From Pseudomonas sp. CC6-YY-74 (lineage in GTDB: Bacteria > Pseudomonadota > Gammaproteobacteria > Pseudomonadales > Pseudomonadaceae), in contig NZ_CP019947.1 of assembly GCF_002025205.1 (NCBI RefSeq), positions 1,867,501 to 1,931,500 of the forward strand: DNA of 64,000 nucleotides, read 5' to 3'. Shown piece by piece: positions 54,036 through 64,000 of the stretch; the first letter of the stretch is position 1; each line of letters begins with the position of its first letter. The translations under genes and the position numbers were made by a program. The notes under the pieces were generated by a model. The model saw nothing but the letters and a program-made list of their open reading frames with translations, was not told the DNA's origin and ran no database searches.

Positions 54036-54942
54036 GATAAAGCCCCCATAGCACCAGCAGCGCCAGCCACAGCAGCACGCCGGCGTAGACCAGATTGATC
54101 GCCCGCTCGATATCCCGCGCCCGCGCTGGCGGGCCCTGACCCAGTTGCGCCCGCGGGTGCAATTCGCCGTGATACTCGGCCGCGCCGCCCAGGCTGACGC
54201 CGAGGGCACCCGCACCGGCGGCCATCACCGGCCCGGCGTTGGGGCTGTCCCACTGCGGCGCCTGGCGTTGCCAGCAGCGCAGTGCCAGGGCCGTCTTGCC
54301 GAGCAGCGCATAGGTCAGCGCCACCAACCGCGCCGGCAGGTAATTGAGGACATCGTCGATCTTCGCTGCGGCCCAGCCGAAGCGCTCGAAACGTGGATTG
54401 CGGTAGCCCCACATGGCGTCCAGGGTGTTGCTCAGGCGATACAGCACCACACCCGGCGCACCGGCGACGAGGAACCAGAACAGCGCGGCGAATACCGCAT
54501 CCGCGCCGTTTTCCAGCACCGACTCGGTGCCTGCGCGCGCCACGCCTGTGGCATCCAGTTCGGCGGTGTTGCGGCTGACCATATAACCGACCCGTGCGCG
54601 CGCCAGTTGCAGATCGCCCAGGCGCAGGGCCTGGGCCACCGGCTGGGCATGTTCGCCCAGGCTCTTCAAGCCGAGGGCGGCATAGAGGGCAAGTATCTCC
54701 ACCGCCCAACCGAATACCGACACCTGCGCGAGCACTCCGACCAGCAGGGTCAAGGGCAGTACCGCCAGGCACCAGGCGCTGACCCCATGACTGCGCCAAC
54801 CACTGCCGCCAGCATTGAAGCGTTGTTCGATGCGCTCAGCCATGCGCCCGAAGGCCACTAGCGGATGCCAGCCTTTCGGCTCGCCAAGGGCTGCATCCAG
54901 CGCCACTCCGGCCAGGGCGCTGAGTAGCAGACTCAAGCCCAT
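54028..54942 (-). CDS. cobD: Adenosylcobinamide-phosphate synthase
   Basis: CobD/CbiB attaches the aminopropanol (phosphate) arm to adenosylcobyric acid. The 304-residue membrane protein starts at [33 protein letters not shown], with the family's GEP...HP motif, and has [27 protein letters not shown] and [13 protein letters not shown]. The start at 54942 is chosen because the first helix follows it; an earlier ATG at 55002 would overlap bluB by 38 bases. Confidence 0.9.
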   Translation of the reverse strand: MGLSLLLSALAGVALDAALGEPKGWHPLVAFGRMAERIEQRFNAGGSGWRSHGVSAWCLAVLPLTLLVGVLAQVSVFGWAVEILALYAALGLKSLGEHAQPVAQALRLGDLQLARARVGYMVSRNTAELDATGVARAGTESVLENGADAVFAALFWFLVAGAPGVVLYRLSNTLDAMWGYRNPRFERFGWAAAKIDDVLNYLPARLVALTYALLGKTALALRCWQRQAPQWDSPNAGPVMAAGAGALGVSLGGAAEYHGELHPRAQLGQGPPARARDIERAINLVYAGVLLWLALLVLWGLYRA

Positions 54943-54964
54943 GCCTCGCTCGCAGGCAATACCA

Positions 54965-55608
54965 TCATCGTGTTCCCCATTGATCCTGAAACAGCAGTTC
55001 ACTCAGTGGACGCGGCTCTGCCCACCCTTGTTGCACCAGCATCGGCGCGTCGTAGAACGCCACCACCGGTCCCAGACAGAGCACCGCCAACGGCTTGCTG
55101 CCGGGCGGCATGCCCAGCAACTCGGCCAACGCCTGTGGCTCGAACAATGAAACCCAGCCCATGCCCAGGCCCTCGGCGCGGGCGGCGAGCCAGAGATTCT
55201 GAATCGCGCAGGCCAGCGAGGCCAGGTCCATTTCCGGCAGGGTGCGGCGGCCGAACACATGCCCCTCGCGCCCGTCCATCAGCGCCACTACCAGCAGTTC
55301 GGCGCAGTCGCGGATGCCCTCGACCTTGAGCCGCATGAATTCGCCGGAGCGCTCGCCCAGGGCCTCGGCGGTGCGTAGCCGCTCCTCGTCCACCAGACCA
55401 TGGATCGCCTCGCGCAACGCCGGGCGGGTAATCCGAATAAAGCGCCAGGGCTGCATCAGGCCAACGCTGGGGGCCTGATGCGCCGCCTCGAGCAAACGCG
55501 CGAGCAGTTCCGGCGTCACCTCGCCACCGCTGAAATGGCGCATGTCGCGACGTTCGGCGATGGCGCGATACACCGCCGCGCGCTCCTCAGGACTGAAGGT
55601 ATGCTCGT

Positions 55609-55612
<4 letters not shown>
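54965..55612 (-). CDS. bluB: 5,6-dimethylbenzimidazole synthase
   Basis: BluB cuts reduced FMN with oxygen to make the lower ligand of cobalamin. The 215-residue nitroreductase-fold protein has [29 protein letters not shown] and [10 protein letters not shown], as in S. meliloti BluB. The start at 55612 overlaps the cobB stop by four bases. The presence of bluB shows the cell makes its own dimethylbenzimidazole aerobically. Confidence 0.92.
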
Positions 55613-56913
<1,301 letters not shown>

Positions 56914-57070
56914 CGCGACCTCTCGTCAGCCAATGCGCTGCGCGAGGAAGCGCCACACCATGTAGGGCGGCCTCGCCACGCAGTGGCAGCCCGCCACATC
57001 CGCTCAACCCACCCATCACGGCATACTGTCTGGGGCGAGTACGCCCTAGCCGAGTCGATCCTGGCACCGA

Positions 57071-57682
57071 TCAAAACTCCACTCCTTTCTGCGCCTTCAC
57101 CCCAGATTTAAACGCATGCTTGACCAGGTTCATCTCGGTGACGGTGTCCGCCGCCTCGATCATGCCCGGCAAGGCGCCACGCCCGGTCACCACCACATGC
57201 TGTAGCAACGGCCGCGACTCGATATCGGTAAGCACCGCTTCCAGCTCCAGATAGCCATATTTCAGGGCGATATTCAGCTCGTCGAGCACCACCAGGCCAA
57301 TACCCGGATCACTGAGCAACTGCGCGGCGACCGTCCAGGCTTCGCGGGCCTTGTCGATATCGCGCTGACGATCCTGGGTTTCCCAGGTAAAGCCCTCGCC
57401 CATCACGTGGTAGCTGACTTCATCGGGAAAACGCCGGAAGAAGGTCTCTTCCCCGGTGCTGGCCGCGCCCTTGATGAATTGCACCACACCGACCCTGAGG
57501 CCATGGCCGAGGGCGCGCGCGACCATGCCGAAGGCACTGCTGCTCTTGCCTTTGCCGTTGCCGCTGTGCACCAGCAGCAGGCCGTATTGGTCCTGGGCCT
57601 GGGCGATTTTCTCGTCGATCAAGGCCTTCTTGCGGGCCATGCGCGTCTTGTGTCGCGCGTCGCGTTCTGCCGACTCGCTCAT
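57071..57682 (-). CDS. cobO: Cob(I)yrinic acid a,c-diamide adenosyltransferase
   Basis: CobO/BtuR adds the adenosyl group to cobalt, using ATP. The 203-residue protein has the unusual P-loop SGNGKGKSS (40-48) in reverse binding mode, VVQFIKG, VLDELNIAL and VVTGRGA. It is the first gene of the operon and lies about 210 bases downstream of a cobalamin riboswitch. The start MSESAERDAR at 57682 is typical; the upstream open frame to 57976 lies in the leader. Confidence 0.94.
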   Translation of the reverse strand: MSESAERDARHKTRMARKKALIDEKIAQAQDQYGLLLVHSGNGKGKSSSAFGMVARALGHGLRVGVVQFIKGAASTGEETFFRRFPDEVSYHVMGEGFTWETQDRQRDIDKAREAWTVAAQLLSDPGIGLVVLDELNIALKYGYLELEAVLTDIESRPLLQHVVVTGRGALPGMIEAADTVTEMNLVKHAFKSGVKAQKGVEF

Positions 57683-57896
57683 CGCGCGCGCTCCCACAGC
57701 CGTGACGGCATACAGGAAAGGCTGCACAGCACAGCGGCTGTCATGGGGGGAAGGGGTTTGCTCATCTCGATCTAGCTCCGTCGCGCTCACCCGTGCGACC
57801 CAGGCAGGAAAAGACATACGGAGAGCGGGGACGCATGAACTGCACCAAGCGTGCAGCCACACGCCAGACAACGCCCTCCGCGATGTCGTGGACTGC
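57683..57896 (-). other. Leader between riboswitch and cobO
   Basis: This untranslated leader contains a 6-bp hairpin CTGCAC/GTGCAG at 57840-57856 that could take part in the expression platform. No U-run follows, so the switch might act through another fold or on translation. No gene is seen. Confidence 0.4.
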
Positions 57897-58112
57897 AGCA
57901 GGCCGGTCTCCGGGCTTGCGAGTGGCGCTCCGACTATGCAGAACACCTTCAAACGCGCCTTCCCATGCCAATGCACAGTGGCTCAATCAGCGTTTGTTTC
58001 AACTCGCATACCGTTGCGGGGGCAGCGTCGGAATTGTTGGCGTGAACACGCACAGCGTACCGACTTCCCTGTTTCACCCCTCGGACGCACAGCGTTGGGG
58101 GCACCTGTTGCA
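57897..58112 (-). promoter_or_regulatory. Cobalamin riboswitch
   Basis: On the minus strand the conserved parts appear in order: GAAACAGGGAAGTCGGT (58062-58078), GACGCTGCCCCCGCAACGGT (about 58010-58029), the B12 box GCCACTGTGCATTGGCATGG with GAAGGCGCG (about 57954-57982), and AGCCCGGAGACCGGCCT (57900-57916). Order, spacing and sequence match the class I AdoCbl riboswitch. It should shut down cobO and the genes behind it when adenosylcobalamin is plentiful. Confidence 0.92.
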
Positions 58113-58113
58113 A

Positions 58114-58131
58114 GCCGCGCAGGTTAGTGGC
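58114..58131. repeat. Fragment of repeat family A
   Basis: The 18 bases GCCGCGCAGGTTAGTGGC are identical to 32368-32385 in copy A1. Just upstream of the riboswitch, at about 58174-58189, GGGCAATCCGGGGAAG repeats 9351-9366. These are scraps of dispersed repeats between the cob leader and the GFA gene. Confidence 0.55.
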
Positions 58132-58276
58132 ACGCGGTCTTAGCGTCAATGCATAGGCGCAGCTCAGTAGCCGGGGCAATCCGGGGAAGCCATCAAGAGC
58201 GGATGGAACGTGGAGCCCAGGGTTAGCGCAGCGGGTCTAAGCTTTGCTCTCTACTCTCTCGCACAGGAGAACAGCC

Positions 58277-58624
58277 ATGAAATACCACGGCAGCTGCCAC
58301 TGCGGCCAGGTGGCCTTTGAGGTGGAAGGCCAGATCGACGGCGCGATGGCGTGCAATTGCTCGATCTGCCAGCGCAAGGGTTCGCTGCTCTGGTTCGTGC
58401 CGCGCGACCAGTTAAAGCTGCTCACGCCGGAAAGCCAGATGGCCACCTACACCTTCAACAAGCACGTGATCCGGCACTATTTCTGCCCGACCTGCGGTAT
58501 CCATCCCTTCGGCGAAGGCAGCGACCCCAAGGGCAACGCCATAGCGGCGATCAATATCCGCTGCCTGGAGGACATCGAGCTGGAGGCCGTGCCCGTCACC
58601 CACTACGATGGGCGCGCGCTCTAG
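58277..58624 (+). CDS. GFA family zinc protein
   Basis: The 115-residue protein has the zinc-binding pattern GSCHCGQVAFEV, CNCSICQRKGS and FCPTCGIHPFG of the GFA/CENP-V fold. It differs in sequence from the GFA protein at 41648-42040, so these are separate family members rather than a recent copy. The ATG at 58277 has AGGAGA upstream. Activity unknown; some relatives handle glutathione adducts. Confidence 0.88.
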   Translation: MKYHGSCHCGQVAFEVEGQIDGAMACNCSICQRKGSLLWFVPRDQLKLLTPESQMATYTFNKHVIRHYFCPTCGIHPFGEGSDPKGNAIAAINIRCLEDIELEAVPVTHYDGRAL

Positions 58625-58798
58625 GCAAGCCGCACGGATCGTAAAAAGACCAAAGCCAGGCGCCCTACTGGGAGTCACCCACTACCGCGAGCTGAACCTG
58701 GATGAGTTGCACATCCGCCGAATCACTCCCGGGTTGCATCCGGCCTACGTATCGCAGGCCTTGTGCATGAAAACATAGGAGCTATGCAAAAACAGCCT

Positions 58799-59461
58799 TC
58801 AGCGCTTGCGACACAGCGTCAAACCGTCACCCAGCGGCAGCAGAGACAAGTCGATGCGCTGATCGTCTTTCAGTGCCAGGTTGAGTGCCTGAATGGCGCG
58901 GGTGTCGTCACTGTCTGGAGCCTGCTCCAGCACCCGCCCGCTCCACAGGGTGTTGTCAAACAGGATCAGGCCGCCCTGGCGCACCAGCCGCAGGGCATGT
59001 TCCAGATAGGCCGGGTAGTTGGCTTTGTCCGCATCGATGAAGATCAGGTCGAAGCTACCCGCCTGACCTCCACGCTCAAGCGCGACCAAGGTCTCCAGAG
59101 CCGGTGCCAGGCGTTGTTCGATGCGTTCGCAGAGGCCGGCTTCGCGCCAGTAGCGCTCGGCGATGGCGTTGTAGTCGCCGGGGATATCACAGCAGATCAT
59201 CCGCCCCGCTTCCCCCATGGCCTGAGCCATGCAGAGGGCGCTGTAGCCGGTGAAGGTGCCGACCTCGACAATCCGCCTGGCGCCGGTCAGTTGCACCAGC
59301 AGCGCCATGAACTGGCCCTGTTCGGGCGCAATTTGCCAGTTGGCATTGGCCAGCTGCGCCGTCTCATCGCGCAGACGCTTGAGCAGCGACGTTTCGCGCA
59401 GGGAAACGTCGAGTAGATAGTGGTAAAGGCTGTCGTCAAGCGTGAGGGTACGGTTGGTCAT
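58799..59461 (-). CDS. SAM-dependent O-methyltransferase (catechol OMT type)
   Basis: The 220-residue protein has the class I methyltransferase loop VEVGTFTGYSALCMAQA, CDIPGDY and the metal-binding FIDADKANYPAYLEHA and LILFDNTLWSGRV, as in caffeoyl-CoA/catechol O-methyltransferases that need Mg2+. The start at 59461 has AGGAG in front; the frame is open further upstream without homology. The natural substrate is unknown. Confidence 0.9.
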   Translation of the reverse strand: MTNRTLTLDDSLYHYLLDVSLRETSLLKRLRDETAQLANANWQIAPEQGQFMALLVQLTGARRIVEVGTFTGYSALCMAQAMGEAGRMICCDIPGDYNAIAERYWREAGLCERIEQRLAPALETLVALERGGQAGSFDLIFIDADKANYPAYLEHALRLVRQGGLILFDNTLWSGRVLEQAPDSDDTRAIQALNLALKDDQRIDLSLLPLGDGLTLCRKR

Positions 59462-59653
59462 ATGACTCTCCTGAATTAACCACGTGCAGGTCCAGGTAAG
59501 AGATGCCATGTCGTCTACCCAGCAATCCGTAGAGCCTCTGTTCAGATGCAGGGTCTGCGGCATCGCGTGAGTCCGCACGAATGAAGTCCGGAGCTTCTAT
59601 CGACAATCGACCCGAATTGCACCCGGCCGACGGGGCAGGTTCCTACGCAGTCG

Positions 59654-60172
59654 TCAGGGATTACGCGCCAGTTCGGGACTGAATACGCGCTTGGCATCCA
59701 GATAGGTGCGTTGCCAGTAGCTGTTGCTGAGGCTATCCAGACGCACGGTGCCGCCGCTGGAAGGTGCATGCACGAAGCGGCCGTCACCGACATAGATCCC
59801 CGCATGGCTGACCTGGCGCCCACCGCTGGTGGCAAAAAACACCAGGTCACCGCTTTTCAGCGCATTACGGCCGACGGCGGGCGCGCGCATGCTGATCAGC
59901 TCGCGGGTAGAACGCGGCAGGCTGACGCCAGCCGCGTCGCGGTAGACGTAGCCGATCAGCCCGCTGCAATCAAAACCGCCCGCCGGGGTATTGCCGCCAT
60001 AGCGATAGGGTGTGCCGACCAGTCCGAGGGCGCGAAACAAGACCTCTTCGGCACCACTGTCGATGCTGGCAACGGGCACATGGACGATTGGCTGTGGAGC
60101 AGGAGGGCGACCGGCGCAGGCAGTCAGCAGCGCGGCAAGCAGAAGCAGGGCAACACGGGTCGTGAAGTGCAT
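59654..60172 (-). CDS. NlpC/P60 peptidoglycan endopeptidase lipoprotein
   Basis: The 172-residue protein has a lipoprotein signal (lipobox LTAC, Cys19) and an NlpC/P60 domain with Cys69 (GGFDCSGL), His123 (VSHAGIYVGDG) and His135. These enzymes cut between D-Glu and meso-diaminopimelate in peptidoglycan stems. It is followed upstream on the same strand by a second, related lipoprotein at 60256-60882, clearly a tandem duplication. Confidence 0.9.
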   Translation of the reverse strand: MHFTTRVALLLLAALLTACAGRPPAPQPIVHVPVASIDSGAEEVLFRALGLVGTPYRYGGNTPAGGFDCSGLIGYVYRDAAGVSLPRSTRELISMRAPAVGRNALKSGDLVFFATSGGRQVSHAGIYVGDGRFVHAPSSGGTVRLDSLSNSYWQRTYLDAKRVFSPELARNP

Positions 60173-60255
60173 GAGCGAAACGATCCAGAGCCTGAGTGCG
60201 CTCTACTGTGCCGACTCAGGAGAAACCGCGCAACCTTTGCGGTTGCGCCGAGAAA

Positions 60256-60882
60256 TCAGGGATGGCGGGCGAGCTGATCGGTCGGGGCCATGGCCAGCGC
60301 CCGTTTGGCCTCGATAAAGGTGCGGTTCCAATAGCGATCTTCCAGGCTATCGACCCGCACACCACCGCTACGGCTGCTGGAGGAATGAATGAACTGATCG
60401 TCCCCCAGATAAATGCCAGCGTGGCTGACTCGACCACGGCCGTTGGTGCTGAAGAACAGCAGATCGCCCGGTTCGAGCTCTTCACGCTCGACCAGAGGCG
60501 CGTTGATGTTGATCATTTCGCGGGTAGAACGCGGCAGTTGCATGCCGAGCTCTTCCTTGAACAGATAACCGATGAAACCGCTGCAATCGAACCCCGACTT
60601 CACCGTGCTGCCGCCGTAGCGGTAACGGGTGCCAACCAGCGACAAACCATGGGACAGGATGCTGTCGGCCAACTGGGGAAGCTCGTAGGATTTGTCGCCG
60701 GCAAAGTCGATGACTGCATCGGCTTCGGCTTTCGCTTCGGTATCGTCAAGAAGAGCTGCATGTTCAGCCGTCTTGGCCTTCGCCACTGCAGTGGTCGCCG
60801 GAGTTTGCGGCGCATGACTGGCGCAAGCGGCCAGAACCAGAGTAAGTGCGAGAGGCACGAGAGGTGCGAAGTGTTTGAACAT
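60256..60882 (-). CDS. NlpC/P60 peptidoglycan endopeptidase lipoprotein (paralogue)
   Basis: The 208-residue protein has a lipobox LAAC (Cys20), an extra Ala/Lys/Glu-rich linker of about 50 residues, and an NlpC/P60 domain with Cys100 (GFDCSGF), His154 (VSHAGIYLGDD) and His166. The catalytic domain is closely related to that of the next gene. ATG at 60882 is preferred; a GTG eight codons earlier lacks a signal-peptide-like start. The linker would let it reach further across the periplasm than its paralogue. Confidence 0.9.
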   Translation of the reverse strand: MFKHFAPLVPLALTLVLAACASHAPQTPATTAVAKAKTAEHAALLDDTEAKAEADAVIDFAGDKSYELPQLADSILSHGLSLVGTRYRYGGSTVKSGFDCSGFIGYLFKEELGMQLPRSTREMININAPLVEREELEPGDLLFFSTNGRGRVSHAGIYLGDDQFIHSSSSRSGGVRVDSLEDRYWNRTFIEAKRALAMAPTDQLARHP

Positions 60883-60934
60883 GAGCACAACGTGTCGTAG
60901 TTTCACAAGGGCGCGACTATGCCTTCAATGCCCT

Positions 60935-61714
60935 TCATTTGCAAATTCTATGACCGTTGATGTGACTCAGTAGCGCTGGCAAAACATCTAAGGCTCGCCC
61001 CTGCAGATGCACGTCGACGGCATCGCTCAAATCGCTACGATTGGGATTGATCTCGGCGGTGAAACCACCCGCCTGACGGGTGCGCAGCAGCGGTTCGACT
61101 ATGTAGGGAAAACTGGCACTGGTGCCGATGCTGATGACCGCCTCGAAGCCTTTGCCCAGTTCGGCATACAGGCTGTCGATCGCCTGCTCCGGCAGCATTT
61201 CCTCGAACAACACCACCGGCGGGCGCAGGATGCCGCCGCACTGCTGGCACTTGGGCGGCAGTGGCCGGCTCAGGTGCTCGGCCAGTTGCGGGTCTTGTGC
61301 GCCGCAGGACTGGCAATACAGCGGCGCCAGTTCGCCATGGATCTCGATCAAGCGCTCGGGCGGACTGCCGGCAGCGCGGTGATAGCCATCGATATTCTGG
61401 GTCAGCACCCAGCACTGGGGTTTCAAACGCTGCAACTCGGCGATGGCGTAATGCCCGGCATTGGCCTGTGCGCCGAGGCAGGCTTTGGCCAGTTCGGCCA
61501 GGTACTTCCAGCACAGCGCGGGGTCGCGTTGCAGCATGGGCCCGGAAAGCGCCGCCTCGATCGGCAGGCCTTCGGCGGTCTGGCCGTTGTACAGGCCGCC
61601 GATGCCGCGGTAGGTCGGCAAACCGGAGTCGGCGGACAGACCGGCGCCAGTAATGATCAGGATGCGCTCGACCGCATTGATGGCCTCGGCAACACGGGCA
61701 ATGACCTCATCCAT
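60935..61714 (-). CDS. Sir2-family NAD-dependent protein deacylase
   Basis: The 259-residue sirtuin has GAGLSADSGLPTYRG (23-37), TQNID (105-109), catalytic His126 (IEIHGEL) and the zinc cysteines C134, C137, C156 and C159. It removes acyl groups from lysines using NAD. The Tyr/Arg pair that marks CobB-type desuccinylases is not evident in the usual place, so deacetylation is likelier, with some doubt. ATG at 61714 with AGGAG upstream. Confidence 0.9.
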   Translation of the reverse strand: MDEVIARVAEAINAVERILIITGAGLSADSGLPTYRGIGGLYNGQTAEGLPIEAALSGPMLQRDPALCWKYLAELAKACLGAQANAGHYAIAELQRLKPQCWVLTQNIDGYHRAAGSPPERLIEIHGELAPLYCQSCGAQDPQLAEHLSRPLPPKCQQCGGILRPPVVLFEEMLPEQAIDSLYAELGKGFEAVISIGTSASFPYIVEPLLRTRQAGGFTAEINPNRSDLSDAVDVHLQGRALDVLPALLSHINGHRICK

Positions 61715-61782
61715 CTCAAGCTCTCCTGACGACGCTCTTTCGTCCACCGCGACATCGACTTGGTGGGTGGATGAAACGTCAG

Positions 61783-62457
61783 TCAATGATTGACCGTATA
61801 CGCCAGCATCATCGACAACTGGCACAGCGGTCGGCCGCTCTGTACGTGCCACTGATTGAACGCCGCCTGCACGGCTGCGCGGTCTTTTAGGCTGGTCGGC
61901 ACCTTGTCGATGATGTTCTGCGCCTTGAGCGCGGCGACCATGTCATCGCTGGGAATGAAGGTATCCTTGCCGACCATGCGCAAGAACCGCGGCGCGGACA
62001 ACCCGCCCATCTGGCTACCGTGCTTGGCCAGGTAGCGCCACAGACCAACGATATCGGTCACTGGCCAGTCGGCGATCAACGCACCGAAGCTGCCTTTCTC
62101 CCGGCGCACATCCAGCACGAACTGGGCATTGCGCGGCACGCTCTTGAGCTTGCCCAGGTGGCGGATGATGCGCGCATCCTGCATCAGGTTTTCCAGACGC
62201 TCGGCGCCCATCAGTACGACTTTCTCCGGATCGAAAGCGAAGAACACCTGCTCGAAAACCGGCCACTTGGCATCGACCAGGCTGTGCTTGAGACCGGCCC
62301 GAAAGATGCGCAGGCTGAGGGTGGACAGATAGCGGTCATCGCTCAGCGCACGCAACTCTGCATCGCTACACGGCTGCGGCAAGCGCGCCTCGAGGGCAGC
62401 GGCCGAGCCAAAACGATTCAGGCAATACTCATGGAGCCATTTGTAGTCGCGCATCAT
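61783..62457 (-). CDS. DNA-3-methyladenine glycosylase I-like protein
   Basis: The 224-residue protein resembles the Tag-like helix-hairpin-helix glycosylase family (RIFRAGLKHSLVDAKWPVFEQVFFAFDPEKV, then LMQDARIIRHLGKL). The N-terminal Cys/His and the C-terminal His/Cys zinc ligands of classic Tag are not evident, so it belongs to a divergent subgroup. It may excise alkylated bases. It lies between sir2 and ttcA on the same strand. Confidence 0.78.
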   Translation of the reverse strand: MMRDYKWLHEYCLNRFGSAAALEARLPQPCSDAELRALSDDRYLSTLSLRIFRAGLKHSLVDAKWPVFEQVFFAFDPEKVVLMGAERLENLMQDARIIRHLGKLKSVPRNAQFVLDVRREKGSFGALIADWPVTDIVGLWRYLAKHGSQMGGLSAPRFLRMVGKDTFIPSDDMVAALKAQNIIDKVPTSLKDRAAVQAAFNQWHVQSGRPLCQLSMMLAYTVNH

Positions 62458-62496
62458 CCCTTGCCTTTGCTTGTCGCTTGAGCTTTATCGCTGGCC

Positions 62497-63321
62497 CTAC
62501 AGATTCATCACATTGACGAAACGTGATGCGGCATTTTCGTCGATTCTCAGGTTCTTGAAGTCGAACAGGTTGCGGTCGGCCAACTGCGAAGGCACTACGT
62601 TCTGCAACGCGCGGAACATGATCTCGATACGCCCCGGCGATTTGCGCTCCCAGTCCTGGAGCATCTCTTTGACCACCTGACGTTGCAGGTTTTCCTGCGA
62701 GCCGCAGAGGTTGCACGGAATGATCGGGAACTGCCTGAGCTTGCTGTAAGCCTCGATATCCGCCTCATTGCAGTAGGCCAGCGGGCGGATCACCACGTTG
62801 CGCCCGTCATCGGCACGCAGCTTCGGCGGCATGGCCTTGAGCGTTCCGCCGTAGAACATGTTGAGGAAGAAGGTTTCCAGGATGTCGTCGCGGTGATGCC
62901 CCAGGGCCATCTTGGTCGCGCCGATCTCGTCGGCGAAGGTGTACAGGGTGCCGCGGCGCAGGCGTGAACACAGCGAACAGGTGGTCTTGCCTTCCGGGAT
63001 CATCTCCTTGACCACCGAATAGGTGTCTTTTTCGACGATGTGATAGGGCACACCAATGGATTCCAGGTAGGCCGGCAACACATGCTCGGGGAAGCCTGGC
63101 TGTTTCTGGTCCATATTCACCGCGACTATCTCGAACTTGATCGGCGCGACCTTCTGCATATGCAGCAACACATCGAGCATGGTGTAGCTGTCCTTGCCCC
63201 CGGACAGACAAACCATGACCTTGTCACCGTCCTCGATCATGTTGAAGTCGGCAATGGCTTCGCCGGCCTGACGACGCAGGCGTTTTTGCAGCTTGTTCTG
63301 ATTGACCGAGAGGCTACCCAT
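62497..63321 (-). CDS. ttcA: tRNA 2-thiocytidine(32) synthetase
   Basis: TtcA thiolates cytidine 32 in some tRNAs using a [4Fe-4S] cluster and ATP. The 274-residue protein has the PP-loop SGGKDS (40-45) and two cysteine pairs, C115/C118 (CSLC) and C203/C206 (CNLCGSQE), which bind the cluster. Length and N-terminus are normal. Divergent from the DnaJ-related gene across 97 bases. Confidence 0.95.
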   Translation of the reverse strand: MGSLSVNQNKLQKRLRRQAGEAIADFNMIEDGDKVMVCLSGGKDSYTMLDVLLHMQKVAPIKFEIVAVNMDQKQPGFPEHVLPAYLESIGVPYHIVEKDTYSVVKEMIPEGKTTCSLCSRLRRGTLYTFADEIGATKMALGHHRDDILETFFLNMFYGGTLKAMPPKLRADDGRNVVIRPLAYCNEADIEAYSKLRQFPIIPCNLCGSQENLQRQVVKEMLQDWERKSPGRIEIMFRALQNVVPSQLADRNLFDFKNLRIDENAASRFVNVMNL

Positions 63322-63418
63322 GGTGCACTGGAATCCGGAGGCTTACTAAAGAGCGGCATTTTACCCAGAAAGCGCGACGCGCCCTACCCCAATCGCGCTG
63401 CAATGCTAGGCTCGAATA

Positions 63419-64000
63419 ATGAACGACGAACTTGACCCCTCTGCCGATCTGGCAGAACACCTGCACCAGCTGCTGCAGGACGCCCCCGCCGGGATTGGCG
63501 AATACCAGTTGATCCAACAGCTGAAAGATCGCCACTGCACGCACATTCCCCACTTGCCGCTGACCGACAACCTGGTGCTATTTCGCACCCACTTTCTAGT
63601 CTTCAACGCCCTGTACCGGCTGCGCGAGCAGCTATGGAGCGAACGGCTCGGCTTTGTCCAGATCAACCCGCTGTGCATCCAGCTGCTGCCTTACCAGGCT
63701 GGCAGCGCCGAACTGAGCGAGCACGACCCGTTGCGCGAGTATTACCTGGATCTCAGTCAATTGAGCGACACCGACGAGCGCGATGTGGAAAAGCTGCTGG
63801 CCAGTTTCTGGACACGCATGCAAGGCGGCGAGGAAAAGCGTGCCGCCCTGGAGCTGTTCGAACTGAGCGAAAGCCAGCAAGTGCTCAATCTCGGGCTTAT
63901 CAAGCATCGCTACAGGCAACTGGTCAGCCTGCATCACCCCGATCGAGGCGGCAGCACTGCGCGCCTGCAGTCAATCAACAAAGCGATGGAAATTCTGGAA
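63419..64000 (+). CDS. DnaJ-related protein (DNAJ_related N-domain plus J-domain), cut by the window edge
   Basis: The ATG at 63419 opens a frame that runs to the end of the window (194 codons). The first 130 residues match the DNAJ_related domain (LAEHLHQLLQDAP, NLVLFRTHFLVFNALYRLRE, LQINPL-like VQINPLCIQLLPY), and the end is a J-domain with HHPDRGG (HPD motif) and LQSINKAMEILE. It should act as an Hsp70 co-chaperone with unknown clients. Only a few residues are probably missing at the right edge. Confidence 0.88.
   Translation, partial: MNDELDPSADLAEHLHQLLQDAPAGIGEYQLIQQLKDRHCTHIPHLPLTDNLVLFRTHFLVFNALYRLREQLWSERLGFVQINPLCIQLLPYQAGSAELSEHDPLREYYLDLSQLSDTDERDVEKLLASFWTRMQGGEEKRAALELFELSESQQVLNLGLIKHRYRQLVSLHHPDRGGSTARLQSINKAMEILE

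Overview
The window reads as GC-rich Pseudomonas chromosome, probably from the aeruginosa/mendocina/alcaligenes side of the genus. The evidence is the gene content and order: rnd-ycgL, a lipase with its dedicated foldase, a cobO-cobB-bluB-cobD-cobC-cobQ-cobP-cobT-phosphatase-cobS run as in P. aeruginosa, ttcA next to a DnaJ-related gene, and small Pseudomonas REP-like repeats between genes. No rRNA, tRNA, CRISPR array or complete transposase gene was seen.

Layout. 0-9 kb: housekeeping and small conserved genes (DUF2937 protein, class II glutamine amidotransferase, oligopeptidase B, cyclic-nucleotide-binding protein, YajD-type HNH protein, a frameshifted RNA methyltransferase, a gluzincin metalloprotease, ycgN). 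9-17.4 kb: 2-hydroxyacid dehydrogenase/ycgL/rnd operon, a divergent SDR-LysR pair, an SMP-30-like protein, a frameshifted spermidine-synthase-like gene, a ZIP transporter and a rhodanese. 18-24.9 kb: FadL-type porin, NarL-type regulator, and a lipase-foldase-hybrid histidine kinase operon behind a candidate sigma-54 promoter, with a 162-bp MITE-like element just upstream. 25-34.3 kb: MFS transporter with a coupled 42-aa membrane peptide, an amine/aldehyde catabolic block (transaminase, APC permease, aldehyde dehydrogenase, LysR), and an acuR-acuI pair with two matching operators. 34.9-36.7 kb: cysteine synthase and PAP2 phosphatase. 36.7-44 kb: accessory region with long spacers, ArsR, old-yellow-enzyme homologue, LysR/DMT pair, GFA protein, an Asp-nucleophile alpha/beta hydrolase, a small 2OG-oxygenase-like protein and a decayed partial copy of the neighbouring argE-like gene. 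44-47.8 kb: flavin monooxygenase-RidA-DUF1028-M20 peptidase operon, a possible amine or N-acyl compound catabolic unit. 48.6-58.1 kb: late cobalamin operon under a cobalamin riboswitch. 58.2-64 kb: GFA protein, O-methyltransferase, two NlpC/P60 lipoproteins, Sir2, Tag-like glycosylase, ttcA and the start of a DnaJ-related gene.

Five genes carry an apparent single-base deletion, each inside a G/C homopolymer (6810, 15333, 24031, 44464, 46711). For the argE-like gene the decayed duplicate in this same window retains the longer homopolymer. This points either to systematic homopolymer under-calling in the assembly or to real, possibly slipped-strand, mutations; all five genes read full length when one base is restored.
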